Positions 53,760 through 64,000 of a stretch of 64,000 nt of DNA are shown piece by piece. The notes under the pieces are model-generated. The model saw only the letters and a list, made by a program, of their open reading frames with translations, did no database searches and was not told where the DNA came from. The position numbers and the translations under genes are program-made. The stretch comes from Pieris napi (taxonomy: Eukaryota; Arthropoda; Insecta; Lepidoptera; Pieridae), in assembly GCF_905475465.1 (NCBI RefSeq), contig NC_062258.1, forward strand, positions 1,488,001-1,552,000, given 5' to 3'. Position 1 is the first letter of the stretch. Every line of letters starts with the position of its first letter.

Positions 53760-54255
53760 TAAACCGCTGAATCGATTTTGATGAATTTTGGTATAGAGAT
53801 AGATGGAACCTTTTGAAAGGACATAGGGTACTTTTTATCCAGATCCCGATCCCGATCCCGGAATTATACGGGTGGAAACGCAGAGTGCAGTTGTGTATCG
53901 TATATCCCTACTAAATGAATTTTGGTATAGAGATAGATGGAACCTTGGAAAAGGACAAAGGCAACCTTTTATCCCGATCCCGATCCCGATCCCGTAATTA
54001 TGCGAGTGATAGATAACGCAGGGTGCAGTTATGTATCGTATATGCCTACTAAATGAATTTTGGTATAGAGATAGATGGAACCTTGGGGAAAGACATAGAC
54101 AGTCTGTCTGTTTCGTTTTCACGCCTAAACCGCTGAACCGATTTTGATGAATTTTGGTATAGAGATAGATGGAACCTTGGGAAAGGACATCTTTACTTTT
54201 TATCCCGATCCCGATCCCGGAATTATGCGGGTGAAAACGCGGGGTGCAGTTATGT
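53760..54255 (+). repeat. Four degenerate tandem units in the Helitron 5' region
   Basis: 'gaattttggtatagagatag' starts at 53783, 53917, 54055 and 54149. Each is followed by 'atggaacctt', a (CCCGAT)n-like stretch and 'cgcag.gtgcagtt.tgtatcg'. Period about 134-138 bp, last unit shortened. Confidence 0.85.
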
Positions 54256-54359
54256 ATCGCATAATTCAAATACTCCTAGCCAGCTTTTAGAATACTTTCT
54301 GCCTGACATGTCCATCAGGCCCATCGGCCTATACACTATGAATGTGTGAGTGTGACGAT

Positions 54360-54445
54360 GCATGGTGTGGTGTGGCGGGGCTGGCGGGCGCGGGCGCGCT
54401 GCGCGGCGCGGCGGCAAAGACGTGCGGGGGACGCGGATGGCTCGG
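54360..54445. promoter_or_regulatory. GC-rich, CpG-dense block upstream of the Rep/helicase ORF
   Basis: 'gggcgcgggcgcgctgcgcg' and neighbours form an isolated G+C-rich patch in AT-rich DNA about 700 bp before the ORF. A promoter role is only inferred from position. Confidence 0.35.
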
Positions 54446-55110
54446 TGGGAGGAGTGTAGATCACAAAGTATGCTTACCCGAACGGGCAGACACGTGAGGG
54501 CAGACGTCGTTGGCGGACGCATGCGATATCTACAATTTTGAGCTGCAACGTATTCGCTTTCTTTACGTTTTCATTGGTGTTTAGGGTTTCTTGGATAAGC
54601 ATTTTGTGTTATTTACTTAGTTGTTTTGGTTGTTATTATTAGTTTAGCATAAGTTAGTAGTAGGTAGAATTATAGTTAATAGGTAAAATAAATACTTTAA
54701 TTCATTTTTTAGGATAGGTATAAAATTGTAGTAGATTAGTAGGCAGGTTTTTTTAAGTTTTTTCACATTTAGTAAGTAGTTACGGTACCTAAGAAGGTCA
54801 GCATAGTTTTTATTGAGTAGTAATAGGTAAGTAATGTTGTTTTGTGAATAAAATAGTTCCAGTAGTTTCGCATATAATTTTATCGATTCATTTTGTTTTT
54901 ATTCCATGTGGATAGTATATTTTTTTAACATTTAGTTTTAGTTTAGCAATTCGTTTTGTTTTTGTTTTATTTCATGTGTATAAGTACCTACCTTAAGTAT
55001 AGTTTCGTACTCAGTACCTTTAACTAAATTTTTTTGTCAGCTAAAGAATTTTTTTTTGCATAAGTACTTACCTGTTTTTATTACTTTAGGTAGGTAACTG
55101 GTTAAGTAAT

Positions 55111-58100
55111 ATGCCTCGCAAGCGTAAATCTAATTTAGCGCGTAGCTCTAAAAGAGCTCGAACTACGCAAGTAGCTAGATCCCAAGAATCTGAGGAGCAG
55201 ACTCAGGCCCGGCAGATTTTAGATGCTGAGCGACACGCAACGCAAAGAGCTGCCGAAACCTATGAACAGACTCAGGCCCGGCAGATTATAGATGCTGAGC
55301 GACACGCAACGCAAAGAGCTGCCTAGACCTATGAACAGACTCAGGCCCGGCAGATTTTAGATGCTGAGCGACACGCATCATTGATAGCTGCAGAGATGCC
55401 AGAAGAATCCCAAAGACGACGTGTGTTAAATGCTGAACGGCAGTCAGAAAGGAGAAATGCGTTTACAATGTATACATGGGGAGCATTCCACAATGGTGCT
55501 TTTGATTATGACCCATCGATTGAGTATAATAACCATCGATTACTTCTCATAGGTGGAATGGATAAAAAATGTATACATTGTGAAGCACTCAAGTGGAAAG
55601 AAGAAACTCCGGGTATGTGTTGTTCTGGTGGCAAGGTTTCAATTCCAATACTTGGAGAACCAGAGGAACCATTGAAGTCTTTACTTTTAGGTGATAACAA
55701 CGAATCGCGGCGTTTTTTAATCAAAATAAGGAAATATAATTCATGCTTTCAAATGACGTCATTTGGTGTAGAAAATGAGGTGGTTATGCCTGGGTTTTCA
55801 TCTACTTTTACAATCCAAGGTCAAATCTATCATAGGATTGGTTCTTTGCTTCCTACAAATAATGAGCAATCAAAATTTTTACAGATTTATTTTATGGGAA
55901 ATGAAAACGACGAGGTTGACCGCAGGTGTCAAAACATTCAATTAGTAGAAAAGGATATTGTCTTAAAGATTCAGAGAATGTTGCATGAACATAACCGCCT
56001 AATAAACACTTTCACAACAGCCTTAGAAAGAATGCCGGGAGATGATTATAAGTTGGTGATTCACCCAGATCGTACACCAAGTGGGGAACACGAAAGACGA
56101 TATAATGCACCTTTAATAAATGAAGTCGCAGCCATGGTTTGTGGTGAACAGTTTGCTTCCCGTGATATAGTTTTACATGCCCGTGATAACACACTAACTA
56201 GGGTGCCGGATACACATAAATTTTACGATGCGTTACAATATCCGCTAATATTTAGCAAAGGGCAAGAAGGGTATCACTTTCAAATTCCACAAGTCGATCC
56301 TGTAACTGGCCTGCCCTTGCCTAACAAAAAGGTATCATGTATGGACTTTTATGCCTTTCATATCATGATTAGAGAAAATGATTTTAATATTATATCACGA
56401 TGCAGGCAACTGGCCAATCAGTTTTATGTTGATATGTACGTTAAGGTAGAAAGTGAACGATTACGATACATAACATTAAATCAAACTAAATTAAGAGCAG
56501 AAAATTATATCCACCTTCAAGACGCAGTAGCGAATGACGCTAATCTAAATCCAAATGATATTGGTAGAATGATAATTTTACCGTCTTCATTTGTAAATAG
56601 TCCGAGGTACTTACACGAATATACTCAGGATGCGTTTGCTTATGTACGTACATATGGTCGCCCTGACTTATTCGTTACGTTTACTTGCAACCCAGCATGG
56701 CCGGAAATAGTAAATGAATTAATGCCGGGTCAAAGCGCGATTGATAGGCATGATGTAGTCGCAAGAGTTTTTAGGTTGAAAGTTAAAAAACTTATGTCTG
56801 TTATTTCCAAAGGCAGAATATTTGGAGAAGTGATCTGCTTTATGTATTCCATAGAGTGGCAGAAGCGTGGCCTACCACATGTCCACATATTATTGTGGTT
56901 AAAAGACAAGTTGAGACCCGATCAAATTGATAATATTATCAGCGCAGAAATACCCGATCCAAGCACTGACAAGACACTTCATGATATTATAGTTAAAAAC
57001 ATGATTCATGGTCCATGTGGACCTGAAAATCCTCAGTGCCCTTGCATGAAAGATGGAAAATGCACAAAGAAATTTCCTCGCAAATTACACAAAGACACTG
57101 TCCACAGTGAAAACGGATACCCACTCTATCGTAGAAGAGCACCAGCAGACGGAGGTCGAACGGCATCTGTGAAACTACGAAATGGGAGTTACGTCACTAT
57201 TGATAATAGTTGGGTGGTCCCTTATTCCGCTATTCTATTAAAAATATTTAACGCCCATATAAATGTTGAGGCTTGCAGTTCAGTGCGCGCTATCAAATAT
57301 ATCTGCAAATATATTAACAAAGGCAGTGACCAAGCTATTTTCAATTTTAGGAGCACAGAGCTTGCAAATCGCGTAAATGAAGTACATACATATCAATCTG
57401 GTCGTTATGTTAGCAGCAACGAAGCCGTGTGGCGGTTATTAGGGTTCCCGTTGCACGAAAGGCACCCCACCGTTACACATCTAAGTGTACACTTAGAGAA
57501 CGGTGAACGAGTTTATTTTACAGAAGATAATTTCCACGAGCGACTATCTACTCGACCAAAAACCACCCTTACAGCTTTTTTTGAACTTTGCATAAGAGAT
57601 GAGTTTGCAAGAACTCTTATGTATGCTGAGGTACCGAGATATTACACATGGGACGCAACCAGAAAAACTTGGAAACGCCGAATTCAAGGAACTTCGGTTC
57701 AGAACTGGCCTGGTGTCAAATCTGGAGATGCCTTAGGACGGGTTTACACAGTCCATGTTACTAACATGGAATGTTTTTGTTTAAGGATGCTTCTACACCA
57801 TGTGCGTGGGCCAACCTCTTTCAATGATCTCAAAAAATACAACAATCAAGAATTTTCAACATTTCGAGAGGCATGTGAGGCAAGAGGATTATTGGAGGAT
57901 GACAATCATTGGAATATAACACTGGAAGAGACTGCACAATGTAGATCAGCGGCCAAGGTGAGAATGCTTTTTGCTATACTAATAGCGACATGTGGGCTTT
58001 CAAACCCTCAACAACTGTGGGAAAGGTACAAAATTCAAATGGCCGACGATATTTTACACAGAGTACAACATCATAATCCAAACGTTACATACAATGATTT

Positions 58101-59646
58101 CATTTTTAATGAAGCCCTAACAAAGATAGAAGACCAAGTCATAACTATAACTGGGAAAGATTTGTCAGATTTTGGGTTGAGCAGGCCGCAAAGAACTGGG
58201 GAAGTTTGCAGTGATATAATAAGAGAATTGAGTTACGATGCTGCTTCTTTACAACAACAAATAACTGAGTCTGTTCCGCGTCTAAATCCAGAACAAAGAT
58301 TAGTTTTTGAGAATGTTGTGCAAAAAATCGAAAGTGGCGAAGGTGGTTTATTCTTTTTGGATGCGCCAGGAGGCACGGGTAAAACATTTCTTTTAAATTT
58401 ACTTTTAGCCCAAATTCGTAAAGATAAAGGAGTTGCTGTTGCTGTAGCTTCTTCTGGAATAGCAGCTACGTTACTTAATGGTGGCCGAACGGCACATTCA
58501 GTACTTAAACTGCCATTGAACTTAGCTTATGAGGAAATGCCAGTTTGTAACATTACTAAAAATAGTGACCGTGGACGAATGTTACAGCAATGTAAGCTGT
58601 TGGTTTGGGATGAATGTACCATGTCCCACAAAAGAGCGATAGAAGCACTAGATCGGACCATAAAAGATATTAAGAGTAACCAAAGTATCATGGGTGGTAT
58701 GGTGGTACTTTTAGCTGGCGATTTTAGACAGACTCTGCCGGTAATTACTAGAGGCACGCCGGCAGATGAAATAAATGCATGTTTAAAAGCGTCTCCATTA
58801 TGGGTGCATGTAAAAAATTTTTGTCTGACTACAAATATGCGAGTACAACTGCACAGTGATACACAATTGGTGCAATATGCGGATGCTCTTCTGAAAATCG
58901 GAGAAGACCGTATGGAAACAAATAGTGACGGAATGATTACATTGAATCGTGAATTTTGTAATGTTGTCTGTAACATGGATGACTTAAAGAACAACGTCTA
59001 TCCCGATCTTGCAACCAATATGAAGAACAGACAATGGCTGTGCGAAAGGGCAATTTTAGCACCGACAAACGAAGTAGTGGGGCAGATCAACGAACAAATC
59101 ATGTCAGATGTGGAAGGTGATTTTGTTGAGTATCTGTCCGTAAACAATGTCATGGACACTGAGCAAGTGACATCGTTCCCTGTAGAATTTCTTAACTCCT
59201 TAGAATTATCGGGGGTGCCTTCCCATAAGTTGAGGCTAAAAGTAGGTGTCCCGGTCCTGTTGATGCGAAATCTTGACGCACCAAGAATGTGTAATGGCAC
59301 ACGTCTACAAATTACACACCTGGGACGCAATATTGTGAGAGCAATAATTATGACAGGAACAGCAAAGGGAGAAGAAGTGTTAATTCCCCGTATTCCAATA
59401 ATCCCTACCGATTTGCCATTCCAATTCAAAAGAGTACAATTTCCCCTGAAAGCAGCATTCGCTATGACGATAAACAAAGCTCAAGGACAGACACTCAAAG
59501 TAGCTGGTGTTCATTTAGAAAAAAACTGTTTCTCCCATGGGCAACTGTATGTGGCGTGCTCACGAGTATCGAGTCCACAAAACCTACATGTTTTGACCAA
59601 AGAAGGAAAAACAAAAAATGTCGTATACAAAAACGTATTAAACTAA
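55111..59646 (+). CDS. Helitron Rep/helicase (RepHel), one in-frame stop near the N-terminus
   Basis: The ancestral start is probably ATG 55111, giving a basic N-terminus (MPRKRKSNLARSSKRARTT, NLS-like). An in-frame TAG at 55324-55326 interrupts it. The next usable ATG is 55396, giving 1,416 residues. Numbering from there: Helitron-like Rep domain with DLFVTFTCNPAWPE, HUH motif HVH at 495-497 (in KRGLPHVHILLWL), Y2 motif YICKY at 635 and 639; then a PIF1-type SF1 helicase with Walker A GGTGKT from 992, Walker B LLVWDECTMS about 1068, GDFRQTLPVI, MTINKAQGQTLKVAGVHLE and YVACSRVSS near the end. No further stops. Length and motif order are normal for animal Helitrons without an OTU or endonuclease domain. 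The core enzyme is intact, so the stop may or may not disable it. Confidence 0.95.
55195..55380 (+). repeat. 69-bp (23-residue) tandem repeat in the RepHel N-terminus
   Basis: 'caggcccggcagattttag' recurs at 55204, 55273 and 55342, period exactly 69 bp, coding EQTQARQILDAERHATQRAA-type units. The TAG stop falls in the linker of the second unit, where the first unit has a Glu codon. Confidence 0.9.
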
Positions 59647-59809
59647 GTTAAGTCAGGGATCAGGGTCAGGAAAAGTCTACCTATGTTAATCTCAATAATT
59701 CAATGTGCCGGCTTCATTAGAATCGTTTCATTATAGTTTCAGAGCCTATTCAGTCCAAACAAATTTACACGAAGTAGTAGTTCTACGCAGACGAAGTCGC
59801 GGGTAACAG
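59647..59809 (+). other. Helitron 3' non-coding region
   Basis: 163 bp between the RepHel stop and the CTAG, including the terminal hairpin. Confidence 0.8.
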
Positions 59810-59813
59810 CTAG

Positions 59814-60035
59814 TATAATATATTGTTGTAATATCTCGCGAACTAAAAGACACGTGTGTTCCCACTTCGAGATTCGTCCGTGAAAGCATTCCTGCGCAAA
59901 CTTTGATAGTCTTAAATTAACCGCCGATACGATTCGCTTCATCGAGATCGTCACGTCAATACCTGATCTCGAGTCGAGTACAATATTTACTAATTAACTG
60001 TTAGAAGTAAGATACAAATTAATATATATTTCCAG
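59814..60035 (+). other. End of a host intron
   Basis: AT-rich sequence ending in a good acceptor (aatatatatttccag). The Helitron sits upstream within the same presumed intron. Confidence 0.5.
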
Positions 60036-60128
60036 GAGCTCTTCGAGCTGGTTCTACTCGAGGTGTTCCCCGAGCTGAAGCGTTACCACACTACCTCCTC
60101 GATCGAAGCCAAAGCCTTCCGACAATAG
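60036..60128 (+). CDS. Candidate terminal exon of a host gene
   Basis: After the acceptor, a G+C-rich frame encodes ELFELVLLEVFPELKRYHTT then SSIEAKAFRQ and a TAG stop (30 residues, assuming phase 0). Codon use is unlike the surrounding transposons: GAG, CTG, GAA and GCC are frequent. The amphipathic helix with LxxLL-like spacing resembles the C-terminal helix of a nuclear receptor ligand-binding domain, and an HR4/NR6A-type receptor crossed my mind. I cannot confirm this, and the gene is left unnamed. Upstream exons were not found. Confidence 0.55.
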   Translation, partial: ELFELVLLEVFPELKRYHTTSSIEAKAFRQ

Positions 60129-61025
60129 TTAAGGCAACCGAAATCATTTGCTTCGATAAACGCTCGATCTCATCTCGTGACTTCGAACCTTTCATATTAT
60201 TGTTATATTTTTTATTTGACCTCGGATTACTTTTAGGAACATTCCATAGATGTAGCGGGAGATAGAGGCTGTAATCTGTATATTTCTTGATGGAGCCGTC
60301 ACTTTATAACTCGTATCGTTATAATATATTTGTGAGTTGTCAGACATTACGAGTATCTCTACATAGTAGTTTCTCATTGATTTCTAATTCAGCCCTCGAC
60401 GTATACCTGACTGTTATTTTATATTTATTGTAAGCATTAAAACGATGCGAAATTAGGGATCAAGTTTGTTTTCTTTGTGGTGCAAACGTTCGTGGATTTT
60501 CTTTCACTGTCACTTTCGAAAGAGCGCCGAACAAATGTTAGGAACGCACTAGACATACTATATTTATTTTTGTAAGACGACTGTTATTTTATTATTTGTA
60601 CTCTCGTATACTATTGTAAATAATCGTATTATGTATACCTCATTACTTTAAGGTGGTAAATGGCCTAGTTGACAATATTTTCCACTATTTATTTTGAAAA
60701 CTAAATCACTCTTCTTTTGTTTCGTGTGAAGATTCGTGGCCTCCGAAACGTGTAACTGCAATAGTGGGACGTATAAAACTAATTTATTTTTTATGAATAA
60801 GACAAAAGATCTGTTTTAAGCGTGATTTAATATTTTTTTAAATATCGACGTATACAGTATTTACTAATATTTAAAAGCTTCGAGTTTGAATAAGACTCGT
60901 TTGGAGCAGTCATGTCGATTATATTATTAATTTGGACAAATAGAGTGAGGACGCAGTGTTCACTTGAAGACCTCGCTATAAATATTGAAGCACAATGCTA
61001 TTTGTGAGATAAATAATAAACGACG
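60129..61025 (+). other. Probable 3' UTR of the host gene
   Basis: About 900 bp without repeats or ORFs, moderately AT-rich, following the TAG and closing with AATAAA at 61015-61020. Confidence 0.45.
61015..61020 (+). terminator. Candidate poly(A) signal AATAAA
   Basis: AATAAA near the end of the presumed UTR, 6 bp before the candidate LTR. The gypsy insertion may have landed at or near the transcript end. Confidence 0.4.
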
Positions 61026-61135
61026 TGTAATGCGAATCAAGGTTTATTGGTGACTGACGCACAGCACACTACAATGGTACATTTAGGTATCTCAATGTGT
61101 GCGCACGCACACACGCGCTTCACTCATACACTACA
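61026..61135 (-). mobile_element. Candidate 3' LTR (110 bp) of the Ty3/gypsy element
   Basis: On the plus strand it runs TGTAATGCG...CATACACTACA, with TGTA/TACA ends. On the element strand it is preceded by a purine-rich tract 'aagggtggaga' (61139-61149 complement) and contains AATAAA (61043-61048 complement). The partner LTR lies outside the window, so neither the length nor the target duplication (candidate cgacg at 61021-61025) can be checked. Confidence 0.5.
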
Positions 61136-61304
61136 TAATCTCCACCCTTATTTGACACAACTGTTACTAAAAAAATAAACTTACATTAACTAATTACTTA
61201 CTTAGATCTATTACAGGTAAGCCTATCTTATTGTCTAACAATTATATAAACCAACACCATACTTATTACTAAACTTAGGTAAATTATAAATGACTACTAG
61301 TAAA

Positions 61305-62548
61305 TCAAAACTTATAATTAGGTGGATTGTTTAATCGACATTGTCGAAAACAACGAGGTTGAACCGGTTCAGGGGTAGGTGTTGAAGCCTGATAGGTACC
61401 CGGGCTCTGGTGCTCCCTACTCTCAAAGAATTCATCCTGCCCACCGCTGTTAGGAGAAACGGAAACTGTCGCGGGCGTCATCGGCGTCACTGGCGTCTCG
61501 GGGGTTCTCGGTGAATCGCCCCTTGACCTATTGCTTGGACTGGGATCTCCAGGCTCCGCGGTTGGCGCTTCATCGTGCCCACTTGGCTGTGTCGGAATAG
61601 AAGGGCCGATCAATGAACTCCGTATTCGTCTCTTTAGTTGATCGATGTGTTTATGTGTTACCCTGCCTAAAGCATCTACAATCCTATAATCCGTAATACC
61701 TATCCTTTCCTCTACTGTTCCCGGCACCCATCTTTCTCTTCCCCCGCCTTGACGTAACCAAACCCCTTCCCCCTTGCCTAGCTGACGTGTCCCTTTCGGC
61801 CCCTGGTCCCTTTGGCGACTTTGTGCCGTTTTAATTATCCTTTTAACAGTACGAACTGCATTCTCTGCCGCCCCATTCGATGCCGGGTGGTATGGCGCTG
61901 AAAAAATGTGCTCGATACCGTTACTATTTAAAAATTGTGCAAATTCCTGACTTGTATATGGTGGCCCATTGTCACAGACGATTTGTTTAGGCAAACCGTA
62001 TCTTGCGAAGACGTCACTAAGTACTTTAACCGTATAACCCGCTGCTGTACTTGGCACTTGGCTAACCTCAATCCACTGAAAAGTTTCCCTGCTATCGGTC
62101 CTAAAAAGTCCATGTGTATACGTGACCAAGGCTTATCCGGCCATGGCCAAGGACACGGCGCATGTCGCGGTGGCATATCCGCCTCCACTGCGCATACCCC
62201 GCACCCCCGGCACATAGCTTCTATGGCCTCGTCCATCCCTGGCCACCACACATAGCTTCTCGCAAAAGCTTTGGTTTTTACGATCCCCATATGAGCCTCA
62301 TGTAACACTGTAAGTACCTTTTCCCTACAAGACTCCGGAATTACCACCCTATGTCCCCATAAGATGCACCCCAGTTCCTCATACAATTCTTGCTTACGAT
62401 TATAATAAGGTTGTAATGTCTTGATTTCACAATCAGTTGGCCACTCCGTACGTATATACCTTATTATTCTGCCTAACAAGTGGTCCCGACCCGTTTGTTT
62501 TTTAATTTCATTATAATCTAATAAAACAGCGTTTTGTGCGAAATGCAA
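61305..62548 (-). pseudogene. Gypsy integrase, frameshifted and internally deleted
   Basis: The first frame (62548-61928) has the linker and zinc-binding region (GIVKTKAFARSYVWWPGMDE, CRGCGVC) and the first catalytic Asp (IHMDFLGPI). The frame then shifts near 62090 into a second one (62129-61305) with the second Asp (CDNGPPYTSQEF) and the catalytic Glu (NGAAENAV). The segment normally joining the core to the C-terminal domain is absent: AENAVRTVKRIIKTAQ runs directly into a low-complexity linker and GVWLRQ. The rest is Pro/Ser/Thr-rich. Non-functional. Confidence 0.85.
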
Positions 62549-63993
62549 AAAAAGTTTGCTCCGGTACCTGCCTTGTTTGTTTGTCTACTGCGCTCGCCGC
62601 GGGCCAACGTGACAACCCGTCCGCTCCATTCTGTTTTGATGGGATGTATTCTATCGTGTAGGTATATGCGGACAGCTTAATCGCCCACCGCTGCAACCGG
62701 CTAGCGGTCATCGATGGAATACCTTGTTTGGGACCGAAAATTGTCACTAAAGGCTTATGGTCGGTGCGTACTGCGTAGCGTAAAGGACCTCCCATACAGA
62801 TACTGGTGCAATTTTTCGAAACAGTAAACAATAGCTAAAGCTTCTCGCTCTATTTGTGAGTAATGTTTTTCTGCCGCGGTGAGTGCGCGGGATACATACA
62901 CTACGGGCCGTTCTCGCCTACCTGAGTCGCCACTACTGCTATCCCCCTCACACCACTGCGTGAGCACGCCGCCTATACCACGAGCGCTTGCGTCACAAGT
63001 TAAGAACAATGGTTTATGCGGATCATAGTGGGCCAGTACGTCTGCGCTAATTAAAATATTCTTAATGTTTTTGAACGCTTTTTCGCACTCTCTATTCCAG
63101 TGCCACTCCGCGCCTGTTTTTAACAGGTTGTACAGTAGGGCGAGTGTAGCGCTCAAATTATTAATGAACTTGGCATAAAAATTAATTGTGCCTAAGAATG
63201 CCCTCAGATCCGTTACGTTATTGGGACGGGGAATATTTATTATTCCCGTAATTTTCTCGGGATCGACTCTTATTCCATCTGCCGATATTAAGTATCCTAA
63301 ATATTTTACCTCACTCATCATAAATGAACATTTACTTTTCTTAAGCCTCATTCCATTATTTAATAAGCGTTGTAACACTCTTTCTAGAATTGCTAAATGT
63401 TCTTGTATATTAGACGTTCCGATGATTACATCATCTAAAAATACCCCTGTGTTGGGAATATCGTTGAAAAGATTTGTCATTATCCGTTGAAAAATACCGG
63501 GGCTGGAGGATAACCCGTATACTAATCTTTTGTACTTATATAAACCCTTGTGTGTGTTGATGACTGTTAAGTTATCAGGGTCGTTGAGTTCAATCTGGTT
63601 GTAAGCCTGCGATAAATCGATTTTTGAGAAAATCCTAGCACCGTTTAATCTCACCAATAGATCATCAATGCGCGGCAACGGGAACCTATCAACTACCAGA
63701 ACCGGATTTAGTGTTACTTTATAATCGAAACACATACGGAGTTCATTGTCAGCCTTACGCACAAGAACGAGGGGAGTCGCCCAGTCCGCGCTCTCCACCG
63801 GCTCGATGACGCCGGCGCGCAGCATGCCCTCCAGCTCGTCGTCGAGCCGCTCGCGCAGCGCGTAGGGCACCGGCCGCGCGCGGCAGAACACCGGCACCGC
63901 CCCCTCGCGCACCCGCAGCCTGGCTACCCCTCCCGTGAACCGGCCCAATCCCTCTGAAAACAACTCGCTATGCCTGGAAAGTAATTGTGACAA
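62511..63993 (-). pseudogene. Gypsy reverse transcriptase-RNase H, frameshifted
   Basis: The frame 63993-62755 holds the RT with VIEPVESADWATPLVLVRK, KIDLSQAYNQIEL, LVYGLSSSPGIFQRIM and active site FLDDVIIG, then the RNase H start LTCDASARGIGGVLTQ. It breaks near 62770-62780 at a short near-duplicated 7-base word (gcgtact/gcgtagc on the plus strand). The adjacent frame (62831-62511) continues with RTDHKPLVTIF and QNGADGLSRWP, where it ends. The window edge cuts the 5' side, so the true start is not visible. Confidence 0.85.
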
Positions 63994-64000
63994 GTTATTC

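Larger units (their letters stand above)
53690..59813 (+). mobile_element. Complete autonomous Helitron, 6,124 bp
   Basis: Starts TCCCTACTAATATTATAAAT after an A (53689) and ends CTAG (59810-59813) before a T (59814), the canonical A|T insertion. The 3' subterminal hairpin is cgca-gacgaagt-cgcg (one mismatch), followed by 'ggtaacagctag'. It encodes a Rep/helicase. Replication is expected by rolling circle: Rep nicks at the 5' TC and terminates at the CTAG hairpin. Confidence 0.95.
61026..64000 (-). mobile_element. Ty3/gypsy LTR retrotransposon, 3' half, degraded
   Basis: Order on the minus strand: RT, RNase H, zinc-finger integrase, integrase core, LTR. This order (integrase after RNase H) defines Ty3/gypsy. 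Gag and protease would lie beyond the right edge. No envelope gene follows integrase within the window. Confidence 0.85.

Noticed and set aside
58145..59477. Minus-strand frames of 80-159 codons within the Helitron RepHel.
   Set aside because: Antisense shadows of the helicase domain.
1..64000. piRNA cluster or W-linked origin of the window.
   Set aside because: Transposon density fits both, but nothing in the sequence alone distinguishes them from an ordinary repeat-rich intronic region.

Overview
This is an animal nuclear window, very probably from a butterfly or moth. The sequence is AT-rich. Almost all coding capacity belongs to transposable elements: non-LTR retrotransposons, a Ty3/gypsy element, Helitrons, tRNA-headed SINEs and foldback DNA elements. 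Only two short stretches look like host exons, both with good splice sites. The insect/lepidopteran call is an inference from the element types, such as the Helitron ends of the form A|TC...CTAG|T, the LINE 3' ends reading GRQRTREPSG, and the two SINE families. There are no bacterial features.

Layout. 0-3 kb: a decayed Jockey/CR1-type LINE (LINE-1, +), followed by three decayed ~140-bp tandem units. 4-10 kb: a LINE 3' fragment, LINE-4 3' tails, SINE-A and SINE-B copies (one nested in the other). 9.9-10.8 kb: an 844-bp foldback element. 11.0-19.4 kb: a palindromic MITE relative, an immunoglobulin-domain exon of a host gene on the minus strand (12524-12645), a complete 324-bp non-autonomous Helitron, and more LINE tails and SINEs. 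19.9-24.6 kb: a nearly full-length but broken LINE (LINE-3, minus). 25.1-25.7 kb: a complex inverted-repeat element. 26.5-36 kb: LINE-4 fragments, a second complete small Helitron, SINEs and a near-perfect palindrome at 31.3 kb.

36.6-42.7 kb holds two decayed copies of a transposase-like gene. Its signature motifs are CxCx3C, FYKPxKDxCxxC, YSDGCAGQNKN and GDSMHSTIE, which I associate with uncharacterised DUF7869-type invertebrate proteins. A small gene lies divergently next to the first copy. A CR1-like LINE (LINE-2) with both ORFs intact inserted into the second copy. Then 5,712 bp covering most of that LINE plus part of the older element was duplicated head to tail with almost no divergence (41789-47500 and 47501-53212).

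53690-59813 is a structurally complete autonomous Helitron (6,124 bp). It carries a Rep/helicase ORF with HUH, Y2 and all visible helicase motifs, and one early stop codon. It lies 222 bp upstream of what looks like the last exon and 3' UTR of a host gene on the plus strand (60036-about 61025). From about 61026 to the right edge is a minus-strand Ty3/gypsy element with a short candidate LTR and a broken pol gene.

The best leads are the DUF7869-like element, the near-identical tandem duplication containing an intact LINE, the complete autonomous Helitron, and the several uncharacterised foldback families.
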